Positions 36,285 through 48,699 of a stretch of 64,000 nt of DNA are shown here, in pieces. The translations under genes were made by a program, and so were the position numbers. This DNA comes from Apostichopus japonicus (taxonomy: Eukaryota > Echinodermata > Holothuroidea > Aspidochirotida > Stichopodidae). A model generated the notes under the pieces. It was not told the origin of the DNA. It searched no databases and saw only the letters and a list, made by a program, of their open reading frames with translations. Within the stretch, counting starts at the first letter, position 1; each line of letters begins with the position of its first letter. The stretch spans positions 14,197,001-14,261,000 of the forward strand of contig NC_092561.1 of NCBI RefSeq assembly GCF_037975245.1, read 5' to 3'.

Positions 36285-36968
36285 GCTCACCCTACAGGAT
36301 CAATCCTGCTTTCGTAATACACTATGTGCCTTACAGGATCAATCCTGCTTCATAATAACACTATGTGCCTAACAGGATCAATCCTGCTTTCAAATTACCA
36401 CTATGTGCCTTATAGGATCAATCCTGCTTTCCTATTACCACTATGTGCCTTACAGGATCAATCCTGCTTTCATAATACCACTATGTGCCTTACAGGATCA
36501 ATCCTGCTTTCATAATACCAATATGTGCCTTACAGGATCAATCCTGCTCTCATTATACCACTATGTGTCTAACAGGATCAATCCTGTTTTCATAACACCA
36601 CTATGTGCCTTACAGGATCAATCCTGCTTTCAAATTACCACTACAGTATGTGCCTTATAGGATCAATCCTGCTTTCATAATAACACTATGTGCCTTACAG
36701 GTTCTAATCCTGCTTTCATAATACCACTATGTGCCTTACAGGATCAATCCTGCTTTCATAATACCACTACGTGCCTTACAGGATCAATCCTGCTTTCATA
36801 ATACCACTATGTGCCTTACAGGATCAATCCTGCTTTCATATTACCACTATGTGCCTTACAAGATCAATCCTGCTTTCATAATACCACTATGTGCCTTACA
36901 GGATGAATGCTGCTTTCATAATACCACTGTGCCTTACAGGATGAATCCTGCTTTCATATTACCACTAT
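36285..36968. repeat. 40-bp minisatellite with hairpin core, about 17 copies
   Basis: Unit CACTATGTGCCTTACAGGAT then CAATCCTGCTTTCATAATAC. Each unit contains CAGGATCAATCCTG, an inverted repeat with 6-bp arms and a 2-nt loop, nearly invariant while the spacer varies. Reading frames with QDQSCFHNT-like repeats are artefacts. Confidence 0.96.
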
Positions 36969-37334
36969 GTCACACACTCTAGTCATAGTTTCTTTTAATT
37001 ACTAGTTCGTGGCAGTTTAATTACAGAATTGAAAACTAATTTAGACAAATTATTGAATCCCTTGTGATATAAACAGAGGCTCTTAGAGATCTTCAATGTT
37101 TTGGTACATAACGGAGAGACAAGAAAATCTAGAGTCAATGGAGGCACAGTAATTAACAAGGATACCAGTTAATTAACAGGCTAAGGGTTGCGAGGAGCAA
37201 GTTAAGCACATAGCTAGATACACTTCAAAAGTTAGTCTGAATTAGCACGGTTAAAGCTTTCTAACACTATCACCGAACATGGTACTCCAATAGAACTTTT
37301 TGGTTTGTTGGATTTTACAAGCGACCACAATAAT

Positions 37335-37472
37335 TCTCCTCATCTCCATCTTTGTATGCACCTTCCTATCTACCTAAAGGAAATGACTGGAACATTTTAG
37401 CATGGCGCCCTCACTTCTGCGGTGACCGATCATTTAATTACTCCTTCATCCTAATCTTCCGTTCAGAAGACT
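37335..37472 (-). mobile_element. Dispersed element R, short subtype, diverged
   Basis: Reverse complement matches the 46950 and 51610 copies: CTTCCTATCTACCTAAAG, a GGAACATTTTAGCA-like stretch, GGCGCCCTCACTTC, ending CCGTTCAGAAG. Confidence 0.5.
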
Positions 37473-38404
37473 GACTACCTGTTTTAGACTACAAACTTTG
37501 CGTCCCAGCTTTTTCACAGTTCCGATAACGTCTTCAATGGTGGTTGTTTTTTTTTCAACCAGACTTTGACAGGATCAAGCCTCTCCTTCACCCATTCTTG
37601 AAGCACTGCTTGAGTTTTCAATCACCGTGTTTTGAACTACGTTATTTACGTACACTGCTACTGTATCTGTAAATGATATAATTAGGGTCCCATGACTTCC
37701 CCGAGCATTGCAAATTAGCTCTTGAGCAACTCAACAAGACAACAGTTTTAAGCATTTAAGTATCTAGCATCTGGTAGGAATTACGTAATCTTAATTCAGT
37801 ATAGAACACAAACTCTCTGTTCAACGAATTGATGAACAGGTTCTATGCAAAGTTCTCTGTAGCATTGTTTAAGGAAGCAACCACTTAAGGAATCAAATCA
37901 AGATCTCCACTTGAATTTTTTTTTTTCTTTCTTTTGAAAAGCCAACATTTTGGGGGCTCCCTTCCTTTATAAATATGTTCAGCAAATACCTTAACTCTCC
38001 CTCATAGCAACTGGTAATTAACTGCATTGCTCCCACAGTATAGTGGAAATGAAAATTAACAAACAATACAATGTACCTTGGTTTGAAAACTTATGTCTCC
38101 TACTGTACATACTGTAAATGAGAATATAACTAAGCACTTTGGATTTTTCTCTACTTAAACCTAAGAAATGCCAATTGGTTTAATGATTCCTTACAAACAA
38201 AATTTGCACCATTTTGACAGCACCCTAAATACCGCGAGCCAGATTTTTAAGTGTGTATACATGTACCATTTTACTGCCTGACTTCAGGGTGTCTTTGTCA
38301 ACATTTGGTCCGTGCTACGGGCATGTTCACATGCAGCCTATCGTCGGGGTAGGTCACCGTTATTGAGCACCTCTCTCTGTCAGAACCACAAATCAAAGCT
38401 GATA

Positions 38405-38610
38405 AGCTCTTAAACGATATCAGCTTTCGATACCTTACTCCGCCGACGTACGCCGCTCGCTCTTAACGAGACTCCGATCGTTTGTCTGATGCCGTAAACG
38501 ATCGTGCCGTTCAGAGTCGTTTCTTTCGACGGGTCGTAAATACCACACCTCTGTTCAAGTCATTCCCAAAAACATGAATGTGCGTGCGTGTGTGCACACT
38601 CACCGATGAC
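38405..38610. promoter_or_regulatory. CpG-dense island, possible promoter or exon
   Basis: About 19 CpG dinucleotides in roughly 125 bp (38414-38536), far above the surroundings, with repeated CGATCG palindromes. On the minus strand 38430-38550 is open and reads IYDPSKETTLNGTIVYGIRQ with GC-rich third positions. A gtgagt donor-like site follows a short open stretch LVFSPLGTIVI at about 38604-38640. No family recognised. A plus-strand frame is open over the same stretch, so coding is unproven. Confidence 0.3.
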
Positions 38611-39244
38611 GATCGTTCCCAGTGGAGAAAATACCAGCGATAAAATGTCAAACTATTACTCCTGCCTGCCTGCCCGCCTCTTGACAGACGAGCTTGTGTT
38701 TAATGAAATGTACCTACAGTTTACACGGTGTGTGCTTGCAATCTGGGGTAATGCTAGCCTTTTTATCACCGGCTGTGCTGAAAAAACAGACGTTTTTTGT
38801 TGTGATTTGTGTAACTTTCGTTTTCCATGTGATTTACAAATTGGCTAATGGCTTACGGAGAAGAGTTAAGTGTGGCCGATAACGTCAGAGATATTGATAA
38901 ACTTGGAATAATGGTTTAGATGAGAGCAATTTCTCCACAGAAATCCAATATCTAGGTTGTATATATGGCTACTTTTTCGCTAATCTTGGCAAATTTTTGA
39001 CTGGATCCAATATAGAATCCCATAACGCGATAGATTATGTAGCTTGGCAAGTAATGACTCTATCAGATCACACACTGATGATAAAGTCACCGAGAACTGA
39101 AAATTTCTAGTATCCTTTGTCATTACGATGATGGAAATACGGCAATTAATGCTAGCTGGGGATAAAAAATTGTACGATAAATTCGAAGCAGCTAGCTCGT
39201 TTATTGCGATGATGTTAAAAGATTGATTTTTTTTCTTTTCCTTG
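38611..39244. other. Non-coding region
   Basis: AT-rich, no element or gene recognised. Confidence 0.4.
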
Positions 39245-39322
39245 AGACATCTCACAGGCCGCAAAAAAAATCACTGGCAGGCCGCATGTGGCCTGCGGGC
39301 CGTAGGTTGCCCACCCCAGGGC
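39245..39322 (-). mobile_element. hAT-like terminal fragment
   Basis: Read on the minus strand: CCTGGGGTGGGCAACCTACG then GCCCGCAGGCCACATGCGGCC. This is the style of terminus seen in non-autonomous hAT elements of many animals (CAGGGGTGGGCAACC...GCGGCCC). Only one end is visible. Confidence 0.45.
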
Positions 39323-39715
39323 TAAATGGATGCTAAGAAGTTCCAAGAGAGGAAACAGAGGACCGTCCATAAATTCTTCAATACAATTAAATCTCCAAAA
39401 TGCCTTAGATCTCTGTGAAGTCATGTATTAAGAGATTTTCCAATGTTAAGGTATATTTGAATATTTCCACAGCTCGTGGAAAGTGAAAAATGAGGCAAAT
39501 TCATGCATCTTTTATGACAAGTTCCCCCGATCATGGTTAGACCTGGGCACCAACTGGTATGAGGAGAGACGTAACATGGGCAATTCTGATGTACATAAAG
39601 AACACGTATTAAATACACTATATTAAAATCAATCAAATAATTAAAATGGTTTAGCTTCTAGCTTGCCACATGTAAATATCAACTACTATAGTCACACTTC
39701 CTTTATTATATATAA

Positions 39716-40003
39716 GTGTCCATGGCCTAGTGGTTGGGGTGTCCGCATATAAACCTTGAGGCCCGGGTTCGAATCCCGGTGGAGGCTAGAAGTATTTTCA
39801 CTGGTCTTGATTTTCCAACTCATTACGATTTCAATTATATTCATTTGCCTTTGTCGTTTACCTCCATTTCATTTACATAAAGTCTGTTCAAAGTACTGTA
39901 TCTCTTTCGAGATTCGGCTTTAGGAATCACAAATGATTTCAAGTTGGTTAGCATCATGTTTGATCTCTAGAATAAGACAAAATATGTCACCAAAACAGAA
40001 CTA
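39716..40003 (+). mobile_element. tRNA-headed SINE family A, copy 1
   Basis: The head 39716-39787 has A box TGGCCTAGTGG and B box GGTTCGAATCC. Its acceptor-like ends GTGTCCA and TGGAGGC pair at six of seven positions. The body (TTTTCACTGGTCTTGATTTT ... GTCACCAAAACAGAACT) is shared with 53539-53805. The anticodon stem does not pair, so this is a SINE rather than a working tRNA gene. Confidence 0.8.
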
Positions 40004-40082
40004 GTATTGTTCGATACAGGTGACAAACGTCCACAGTGGAATTACCTTCCTTACCAGTTTCGAACCTCTGGACATACAATCA

Positions 40083-40200
40083 GCGTCCATGGCCTAGTGG
40101 TTGGGGTGTCCGCATATAAAGCGAGAGGCCCAGGTTCGAATCCCGGTGGAGGCTGGAAGTTTTTTCACTGTTCTTGATTTTCCAACTCATTACGATTTCA
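40083..40200 (+). mobile_element. tRNA-headed SINE family A, copy 2
   Basis: Same head as 39716 (TGGCCTAGTGG, GGTTCGAATCCCGG) with a truncated tail that ends in an AT repeat (tatacatatatgtatat). It starts right where copy 1's downstream sequence ends. Confidence 0.8.
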
Positions 40201-40984
40201 ATTTATATACATATATGTATATGCCTTGCCCATCATCAAATTGTACATGACAGACCTCTTTTCCCCTAACTGTGGTGAATGTCATATACTGCCCTCTTTA
40301 GCCATAGTAAGCATTAGTTCTCCTTCAGCTAATCAATGAGAAGTCTTACGTTGTCGGACCCATAATTAATGAGATCTAGACACTATTCAGCGATAATTGT
40401 CATTTTTAACAATATGTATGGCCCTGTACCTCCTTCTATCTTCTTTTGTTAATAAAAAATTTAAAAATTTCAATTTTCCTAATGGACAGAGATCTAATGA
40501 ATACACATAAAAGACATAGATTGGATTTACATTGTGCACTGTATCTTATTCAAGAGATTTAAGAACTGTACTTATATTACACCATACTAGAGATTTGTGG
40601 GTATTATCAATCTCATCAAGGTCACTCTAGTGCAATGAGTTCAGGCATAAACTTCCTGGTTCACATAAATGCCAACTAGATCTTTCGCATTATTTGTGTA
40701 TATGTATCTCGTTTACAATTACATTTTTTTTTTTTTGTTGCTGGTTTAAGCCACATACTGTAAGGGAAGAAGGAAGCTATAGGGAAAAACCCAAAGGGGA
40801 TTTGCAAAACTGGTACTTACACAAAGTGGTATATAGGCGCAGGAAAACCGTGGTCGAAACTGTCTGGCCATAAAATGGCGAAAACGTGAAAACAGTCATC
40901 AGGTGGCTGAAGGAGAGGTCCTCCGCTGGATTTCTCAGATCTGAAGTTTCATGATACGAAGGACGGCCAATTTAGATAAAGAAA
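40201..40984. other. Non-coding region
   Basis: AT-rich with a poly-T run near 40724. Nothing recognised. Confidence 0.4.
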
Positions 40985-41190
40985 GATCTTGGTAGCTCGT
41001 TAAGAAGCCTCATCAATTGGCTTATCAAAGCTGCAAGCTGACCGAAGTCAGTCTCTTAGATTCATATTTTTAACGTCCATGATCATGAATTGTCCATTGT
41101 CAACAACTCTGTAACTGGACGACATACATTAATCTTGGAGTGACTCCAACTGGGGACCTTATGATTGAAAGGCACCGACGTGTAAGTATG
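40985..41190 (-). mobile_element. SINE family B, copy
   Basis: Shares AAGCTGACCGAAGTCAGTCT, CAACAACTCTGTAACTGGAC and TACATTAATCTTGGAGTGAC with the other copies. Beyond that the minus strand reads GGTCCCCAGTTGGAGTCACT, a degraded B box region. Confidence 0.65.
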
Positions 41191-41204
41191 TGGAAACATT
41201 AGGT

Positions 41205-41375
41205 GATATAATGAGAAGTGGGTAGAACAAGGAGGAGGCAGGTTGACCAGAGGTAACCAGTCACCAGGGGGAGGTCAAGTGTCAAAAAGCATACCAGATC
41301 ACTCGAGACATGGTAGAGCTACTGTAGGGTGCAGTTGTTGTGAAAGGACAGGTAAGGCGGCGATGTCAAATATAA
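41205..41375 (+). mobile_element. Dispersed element R, diverged copy
   Basis: GAAGTGGGTAGAACAAGGAG, a CAGTCACC...GAGACATGGTAGAG stretch and GAAAGGACAGGTAAGGCGG match the order of motifs in the other R copies, at low identity. Confidence 0.4.
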
Positions 41376-43339
41376 TGAATGTATAAGAGGCAGAAACGCA
41401 AGCAAAGTTTCGTACCAATTAATAATTTAGCGTTGCCATGGAGCTACTGTACTTGAGTGGCTGACAGTTTGAAAGATGCAAATTTGGTAACTTTACTTTA
41501 CTTGACTCAAGTCCTGCAGCTACATTTCATACAGGTTGCTATGTATTTATATTGAAAAGTCTATGTGAATGTTGTTCATTTCAAAAGCTGTCCTTAGCAT
41601 GCCATTCTTGTACCACTTTGCCCAGGATACACTTACAGTAGAGGTTTATTTTCCGGGACATTGTTAACTCTCTTTTCCACCCAATTCCTGTAATTGGTAC
41701 GTAACCTTTGCTTCCATCGGTCCAATGTGATAACCCTTTTCTCTGATCCAACATCTGATTATATAGTTTGATTGTCAAATATTACTGGCACAGTAACCAA
41801 GACGTGGGCACGAAATGGACCTTATTGGGCAGCTGCAGTCAAACTTTGTACCAAATCAGTAGGTCATAACACATACTGTAAGGGCATACTAATATTAGGC
41901 CATAACACATACTGTACGGGCATACTTAATCCTATAAAAATGGAAATACAATGTTGCTTTGTCACAAGATTAGAAACCTCAAAGTCCGCACATATCTGTG
42001 CACATTGTCTCTTGATGTTGAAATATCACATGTAATGCCCAAATGCCTCATGAATACAGATTCCCTACAGTATAAATATATCTCTTTCCTTTCGATAAGG
42101 TTATGCAGGGTTCATTATCAGGATTTTGAAAGTCTTTCAGACAGGCCGTAAGAGAATTTGCGGGCCACACTTTAACCCACCTGTGCATTAAACTAAGCCT
42201 GGGTACAATTACATGATCTCAGTATTTAATGATCTAACATCATCACCTCAATGACATTGATTGAGTCAGATATATATTGATGGCTGTTCCCACTTGATCC
42301 AAATAAAAATTTATCAAGATCTGTTACAAACACTTAAAAAGTACAAAATTACATTTTAGTGAAATGTCATGTCCAGCTATTGTCCAACAATTCTGAATTT
42401 AATGCCAAGAGGTAAAAAAGTGGGTTGTAGAGGGGGCTTTTGGGGGTGGGGGAAGGCAGGAAGACAGGAAAGTTCAGAAATGGTGATGGCAAGAGGTATG
42501 GTTACTAAGGTATACATGTTTGAAAATGCATACACAGGACTTCCGCAATCAATACCTTGATAAATTTGTATTCAAAAATGGTAAATACTTATGGATCTAT
42601 CTTCTTCTTAAGTGGAAGAATGAGAAGAAAACAGTGTAGTATATCCAATTCACCCCTAAACCCCTCCTCATACCCCCCATCCCCTTCCCCTCCCCTGGAT
42701 GCTAGTGCAAAAAGGCTAGATGATATGGCATAGACCATTCAGATATACATATTGTAGTTGTACGAATAATTGAGACAGGCAACAAGCATTAAGGCAGGTT
42801 CCCCCTCCCATTCCCTCCCCAGTAGTATTGACTAATTGAGAGGTAGTAAAGAGGGAAGTAATTCCCCTCCCTCCACAACCCCCCCCCCCCCCGCCCTCCC
42901 TCCCTCATCAAGACTTCCATCCCAATGGCCTTAAACTTGAAGCTTGGAACATACCTGCATAGTTCTAACCAACAAACTACAGTACCAGTCCCCTAATCAA
43001 CAGTACTGCAAAATATAAGCATAATATCAATACATGAAACTTTCAGAGCAAAAAAAACCAATTACAGTTTTCCATAACATAAACTACAAGTTCTAACAAA
43101 CGTCAGCGCTTTTTCTTTCCAAAAAAGAAATACTAGCTTTCTAATTATCTCTGTATCTTACCAGAGCAGAGAGACTATGATCAAATTATGTGCACTCAAA
43201 GCCATTTTGATGAAAATATCTTTCTTCTCTCTTTTTTCTAAAATTAATCACGAAATTCTTCGAACAAAACTGTATTTAATATATATATATACACTCGAAC
43301 TAAAGCAATCTCGTACGCAAAAGACCTTCAGATAGAGAC
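41376..43339. other. Non-coding region
   Basis: Contains C-rich low-complexity runs near 42660-42700 and 42860-42905, and a short duplicate ATAACACATACTGTANGGGC at 41868 and 41902. No gene recognised. Confidence 0.4.
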
Positions 43340-43560
43340 AGGTTTTTTCGAGAGCGTTGACGCTCACCTCTTCGGCAAACCACTTTATCTCGTTCTGCAA
43401 TTGTGACCTATTTTGTCGGTAATTTGTCTGCCTGGTGAATATAACGGCGGAATGGGTAACGTTAATGTTTGTTCACTTCGTTGTCTCTCTTCTCGTGTTT
43501 CAAGATGAAACAGTTGATAGCTCGCTGTTATATGAGCTGGTAGGGAGCAATGACACGAAA
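43340..43560. other. CpG-richer segment with minus-strand donor-like site
   Basis: About ten CpGs in 200 bp. On the minus strand an open stretch reads FTRQTNYRQNRSQLQNEIKW then FAEE before a gtgagc donor-like site at 43373-43368. Too short and unrecognised for a gene call. Confidence 0.2.
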
Positions 43561-43784
43561 AAGCAACAGACTTTCGTCGTTTGACAAAATATTCATGGAA
43601 TGGAAAGGGTTTTCTTGGAGGCTTCTAGAAAAGAGAAGTCGGCCATGGAAATTTACAACTTACTGTACAGGCAGTAACGATAGTGAAAACGAAGGCGGGT
43701 TGCTGGCCCCAAGAAATATGTTATATATTGAATCTATACATAATGAGAGACGTTCTTCATGTCTATGACTCATAATATGTAAGG

Positions 43785-43885
43785 GTGTGTTAGGGCCTGT
43801 GACAGGTACATAACAGGGTCTGTAATTAAGGGCCTGTTATTGATGCATAACAGGGGTCTGTAAGGGCCTGTTACTGGTACATAAA
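43785..43885. repeat. Tandem repeat, about 33-bp unit, three copies
   Basis: Units of AGGGCCTGTTACTGGTACAT followed by AACAGGGTCTGTA. Confidence 0.8.
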
Positions 43886-44401
43886 AGAACTCTCTTATAC
43901 TGTCCATTCTAGTTATATCAAGGAAAGGGAAAACATAGGGGAACAAGATTTGAAGAAAGAAAATCATGGACTAAACTTAAAGATAATTTTTTCCTGAATA
44001 GTATTAAAAATTGCATCAATTGACATGCTACAAAGGAAACACCTTTAACTTGAGTTTTCTGTCTAGATCTTGTATTTCATTCAGCTATAAATTGTGCAAG
44101 TAGAAATTCCAAAACTAACCAAGGGAATACCAGCATACATGAGTGAAATAACGCCCATTAAACACGCAAACAACTGGAGAGAACAATTCCTGGCAACGCT
44201 ACACATACCCCGATTCTAAAGCCTTACAAAACGGGAAAGGGATCGTTCCCGAAAAACTTCCCAAAAACCTTCCCAAATCAAAGAGGAAACTTATAGGGCT
44301 GGCCATGAAAATTGACCACAGTTTTCCTTCTTCTGAAACAATAAGGCCCCGATTACAACAATTCCGAACGAATGAATCCTAGAGAACTCCGAGAGCAAAA
44401 T

Positions 44402-44560
44402 GAACCTCCTAGACACTGTAGCGGGTAGAATGAGAAGGGAGGTCATTGACCGGACATAGAGGGCGCACAGTGTTAAAAGGTTACCAGTTCACTCTAAACA
44501 CGGTAGAATGAGAGCACTTGGTAAGGTTGTGAGGAGACAGGTAAGTAAGGAGTAAAGTTA
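44402..44560 (+). mobile_element. Dispersed element R, long subtype
   Basis: GGGTAGAATGAGAAGGGAGG, GGACATAGAGGGCGCACAGT, GTTAAAAGGTTACCAGTTCA, then GAGGAGACAGGTAAGTAAGG. One of the most complete copies. Confidence 0.75.
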
Positions 44561-45319
44561 ATCCACGAACTATACAGACGATCACCCAGAGCTTCGGTAT
44601 GCTAATCACATGGCGGTGTGTTCATATGGTCGCTTTCATCTGACCATGCATGCTACAGTATTTTAATTCAGAGATAGTCTAACCGTACAGAACATGCACA
44701 TCATTCATGACAGATTTGTACAGCGCCCTTTGTTGAAATGCTGGAGAACCAGCCCCACAACTTATTCTAAGCACACACAACATAAAACACTTATTCTATG
44801 TTTTGATCCTATATTTATTTTTTTATTTTTAATGTGGGAGTCAGTGTACCCTTTCAAGATGTGCTTAACACCTACCGGTACAACCTACTCCTTTGCCCTT
44901 GTCTTTTGCAAGTTATTGACTACAAGTCGACCGGTGTTAAGTTGAGTGGGCTTTACACATAAATACAAACAAACCACTTGTGAAAGCTATATAACCGTAA
45001 TTTAGGACTAGGTAGATTTGGAAGACATATAGGGTAGTAGCTCGGTTACACAGTCCGATAATGTTACCAATTAGTAGAACCAGAGATATGCAAACACTAC
45101 AATTATGGAAAGGAGGATCCCAACACTCTAATGTAGGACTCAGGTCATGAAACAGACATTAAGATGAACGAAATTTAACATAAAATCTTAAAAGTTAAGA
45201 CAAACTCAAAAGCATGTATTCTTGTTTGAAGGTAGTTAAATTATTCTGAATATATGTATATATATATATATGAAAATATACTTCCAAAATTTACTGGTTT
45301 GAACATTTATGAGTGACAA

Positions 45320-45475
45320 GCTTACCTGTCTCGTCACAACCTTAACACTCTCATTCTTCCGTGCCTAGAATAGACTGGTCACCCTTTTAACACTGTGCGC
45401 CCTCTATGACCGGACCCCTTCAGTCGATGCCCTTCCTTCTCATTCTACCCACCCAAAGTGTTTAGACGTCTGTAT
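45320..45475 (-). mobile_element. Dispersed element R, long subtype, inverted copy
   Basis: The reverse complement of the 44402 copy: CTTACCTGTCTCGTCACAAC ... CACTGTGCGCCCTCTATGAC ... CCTTCTCATTCTACCCACCC. It is about 900 bp from that copy in opposite orientation, so the pair could form a long foldback. Confidence 0.75.
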
Positions 45476-45489
45476 TGCGTGGGAATTTT

Positions 45490-45565
45490 GGTTTTAAATT
45501 AAATTTTAAAAAATTAAATTTTGGGAATTTTGGGAATTCTATTTTTAAATTAAATTTTGGGAATT
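45490..45565. repeat. AT-rich imperfect repeat
   Basis: Iterated TTAAATTAAATTTTGGGAATTTT blocks. Confidence 0.75.
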
Positions 45566-46949
45566 TTATTCTATCTCCAATTCGTTTCGGAACTGTGTGC
45601 TATTAGACCTTTTGTGAACTTATTGGAATAAGGATGGTATTTAGAGATCTCCGACTGAAATCTCCAAACTGGAGGAAATGTTTTTGCAATTCAAGTGCTC
45701 TAATTTAATCTTATGCTCACAATAAAATTTGCATCTCCATCTGTTATTTAGTAACTATTTTTGACGATTGGATTTGCATCATGCATGCTGTTTCCATGTT
45801 TACTCAATGTGTTTGATTCTTAAAAGCAAGGAATAGTAAGTTCTGAAGCTAAAAACGAAGCCTCATTTTGAATGCATGTGATTACAAAGGCCTGTGGGCT
45901 ATATAGATCTACATCAAAAGACAAACAGTTTGACAGCCAGGCAGAAACTAGTTTTTGGGGGCATTCTAGAATTGAAATCCATTGGAAATCATTATCAATG
46001 TATATATGTCAAATTATGTCAAAGTATATATCTCCCCAAACCCACTTACCTGCAGTTTTGGGAAATTTGTTAATCACGCACTTACTGTACCTCATATATA
46101 CGCATTAATCCTCTAATGCTCACATTGGTCAAGTCTTTAAAGAGGGGGTGTGGCTACCATCCATCCAGGCCCTGACTTCTCCTTCCTCTTTTGACCATTC
46201 GTATAGAAAATCGTGCAAAATTGGTCCAATGTTGATAGTATTGATCATATTAGTGTTTGACAATGCATATATGAGGAAGGTAAGATTGGCTATAATTTTT
46301 TTTTTACCAATTGATACAAACTGTTTTCCATACATGTGCAGAAGAATATGTTGAAATAAGGAAAATTGTATTCACTTGTCCAGTCAATATTTACACTGCA
46401 AAGTAAATTTATTTATATTAAATTTGTCATAATTTGGCAGTATACAGGTATGCCAAAGAGTTTCCATGCACACAGTAGAGAGTAACTTGTCATTAGTAAC
46501 AGTGACCGAGGCTCCAAAAGAATTATGCATACCATATGAGTATGGTTTTTTTTGTTAGATATACTTACATGTACACAGCTTGTTGTGTTCAATATATGCT
46601 GATAATTGTTGAAAAATATCTATTGACTATGAAAAAACAAATTTATATTGAAGATTCATAAAGCGCAGACATATCCACTGATAACGGTGCTCAAGGCGCA
46701 TCACAATATTACCCTGGTCAATGATAACTTGGCAAACATAGAGACAATCCCTCCACATGGCAGCAGCTAGACAGCACCCAGTTTATCTTACAGGTCACCA
46801 TTTATACACCTGGATGGAGAGAGGCAATGGAGATAAAGTCTTAAATGTGCTTAAATGGGACATAGGAAATGTAGAGGATACTTAATCCAGTGCTTTGGCA
46901 TGGGAAATGTTAAGGATACTTAATCATTGCAAATGTAGAGGAGTTAAAC

Positions 46950-47098
46950 TTCTGAATGGTAGATTGGGAAGGAAGAGAAATTGGGTGGTGTCCACAAAGT
47001 GAGGGCGCTGTGCTAAAACATTTCAATAGTGTAGTTTAGGTAGATAGGAATTGTGCAGATGTCGATTGGGAGACAGGTAAGAGATGAGCAGAGTAAAT
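46950..47098 (+). mobile_element. Dispersed element R, short subtype
   Basis: CTGAATGGTAGATTGGGAAG, GTGAGGGCGCTGTGCTAAAA, GTAGATAGGAATTGTGCAGA, ending GGGAGACAGGTAAGAGATGA. Same order as the 51610 and 61140 copies. Confidence 0.7.
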
Positions 47099-47992
47099 TG
47101 TCTACGGTTGGGAATTATATTTAATAGAATAACAAAGAAATGAATTATTTGGCATTCTTTTGTCACATATTTCTAGTGTAGATTTATTTCTGAAGCTGCT
47201 TGTCCGTACAAACTTTGTAATTCATCACTAACTATGCAAAGCCAACTAAAGCATCAAAAAATGGAAGTTTACAGCCAAGCCTGCTTGCAGATGTAGGTGT
47301 ATGATTCGATGACAATCTGTTAGAAAATGAGTCACCCAGGTTGAAATATGCACCGCTATCTGTTACACTACACAAAGTGTTTCCTACGCTGCTATTTGTG
47401 TGTTAAACTGTCCATGTTGCTGTTACGTTTGCTGCCATGTTAGCTTTCCAAAAATGAAAAAAAAAACTGATTTTGCATCTGTGAATTAGATGCCTGTAAC
47501 CCTGTCAAGGACTCTGTCAAGATACAATTTGTCCGTATTTAAACACCTCTAGCCTATTTGTTCGTTTCTTTAGTGACCGGATCTTTATTTACGTTTAAAA
47601 TCAGCCAGAGAAAAGGGATTGTGGAATGTTTTCACTTAGTTGTAAAGTCCACAAAGACTTCTCTCCCTCTGATCCTTCCACAAACAAACTTTGCTGAAGC
47701 TTTTTATTTTGTCATGCCATTAAACAGAACTTCACTCTCACCTTTGATAGAGTGCTGGACAAACACACCAGATGGACACTGTAATAATAAAGCCATCTTA
47801 AAGGGGTGTTCCCAGCAGCTACGGTACTAACCTGTACATGTAGAGAGCAATGCACTGTGAAAACAATGGGGGAGAATCTTCTCTTCTACCTAGATGATCT
47901 CAAATTTGACCAGTTGATATTTTCGACTGCAGTATCAGGAAGATACCGTACCAAAATGGCTGTAGGAAATCCGGACAACTAAACGCACCATG

Positions 47993-48155
47993 TTGGCACT
48001 TTGGATGGTAGAATGAGAAGGAAGGGCATCGACCGGGAGGGGGGGGGGGGTTTGGTCATAGGGCGCACAATGTTAAAAGTTTACCAGTTCATTCTAGGCA
48101 CGGTATAACAAGGTGCTAAGGTTGTGGGGAGACAGGTAAGCAAGGAACGAAGTAA
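47993..48155 (+). mobile_element. Dispersed element R, long subtype
   Basis: GGCACTTTGGATGGTAGAAT, a G run near 48035, GGGCGCACAATGTTAAAAGT, CTAGGCACGGTATAACAAGG, GGGGAGACAGGTAAGCAAGG, then GAAGTAAATATAT, which shows the undisturbed 3' end of the element. Confidence 0.75.
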
Positions 48156-48699
48156 ATATATCAACTGGAATGGAGGGAGGATTAGGAGATGTGTGGTGGT
48201 CCAGAATTCATTACAGTTGTAACAATACCTACGCAAACAAGTCATTAATTAGTACTACAGAAGTGATTTGAGGACAAACATTATTTCACATGAAAAATGA
48301 AAAGGATACCTTTATGCAGTGCTTCGTAATTGTGATGATTATAGAAACAGTTCCAGATGACAGAGTAAAAAACAACACATGATCAGTGTTAGATTTAAAG
48401 GTATGCTGTATTGGTCCCAAATATGCTAGAATATTCAAATATGGTCACCTTCAAATGGTCAAAATTCTTGAACTGTTTTTATTACAACCTTTGAGGAATT
48501 TTCCTCACTAAGACAGTATTCAGTCCTCTTGTGTGATCCTTAAATACTGTCTGAGAAGAATTTGGAGAGTAAAGACCTTTCCAGGAAAGGACTTGTTGAA
48601 AACTTGTAGCAATAATAGCATGCTATAATTTGGGGCCTATACTGACTACCTTTAAGTGGTAGACAAGGTCTGATGAAAATCCTGTGAAATATCAGATAG

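Noticed and set aside
36324-36982. Frames with QDQSCFHNT repeats
   Set aside because: Translation of the 40-bp array; the frame closes with each length variant.
39716-39787. Functional tRNA gene
   Set aside because: A and B boxes are present, but the anticodon stem does not pair and a shared SINE body follows in other copies.
48667-48690. Hammerhead-like CTGATGA ... GAAA
   Set aside because: No stem II can be formed between the two conserved boxes and flanking stems are absent.
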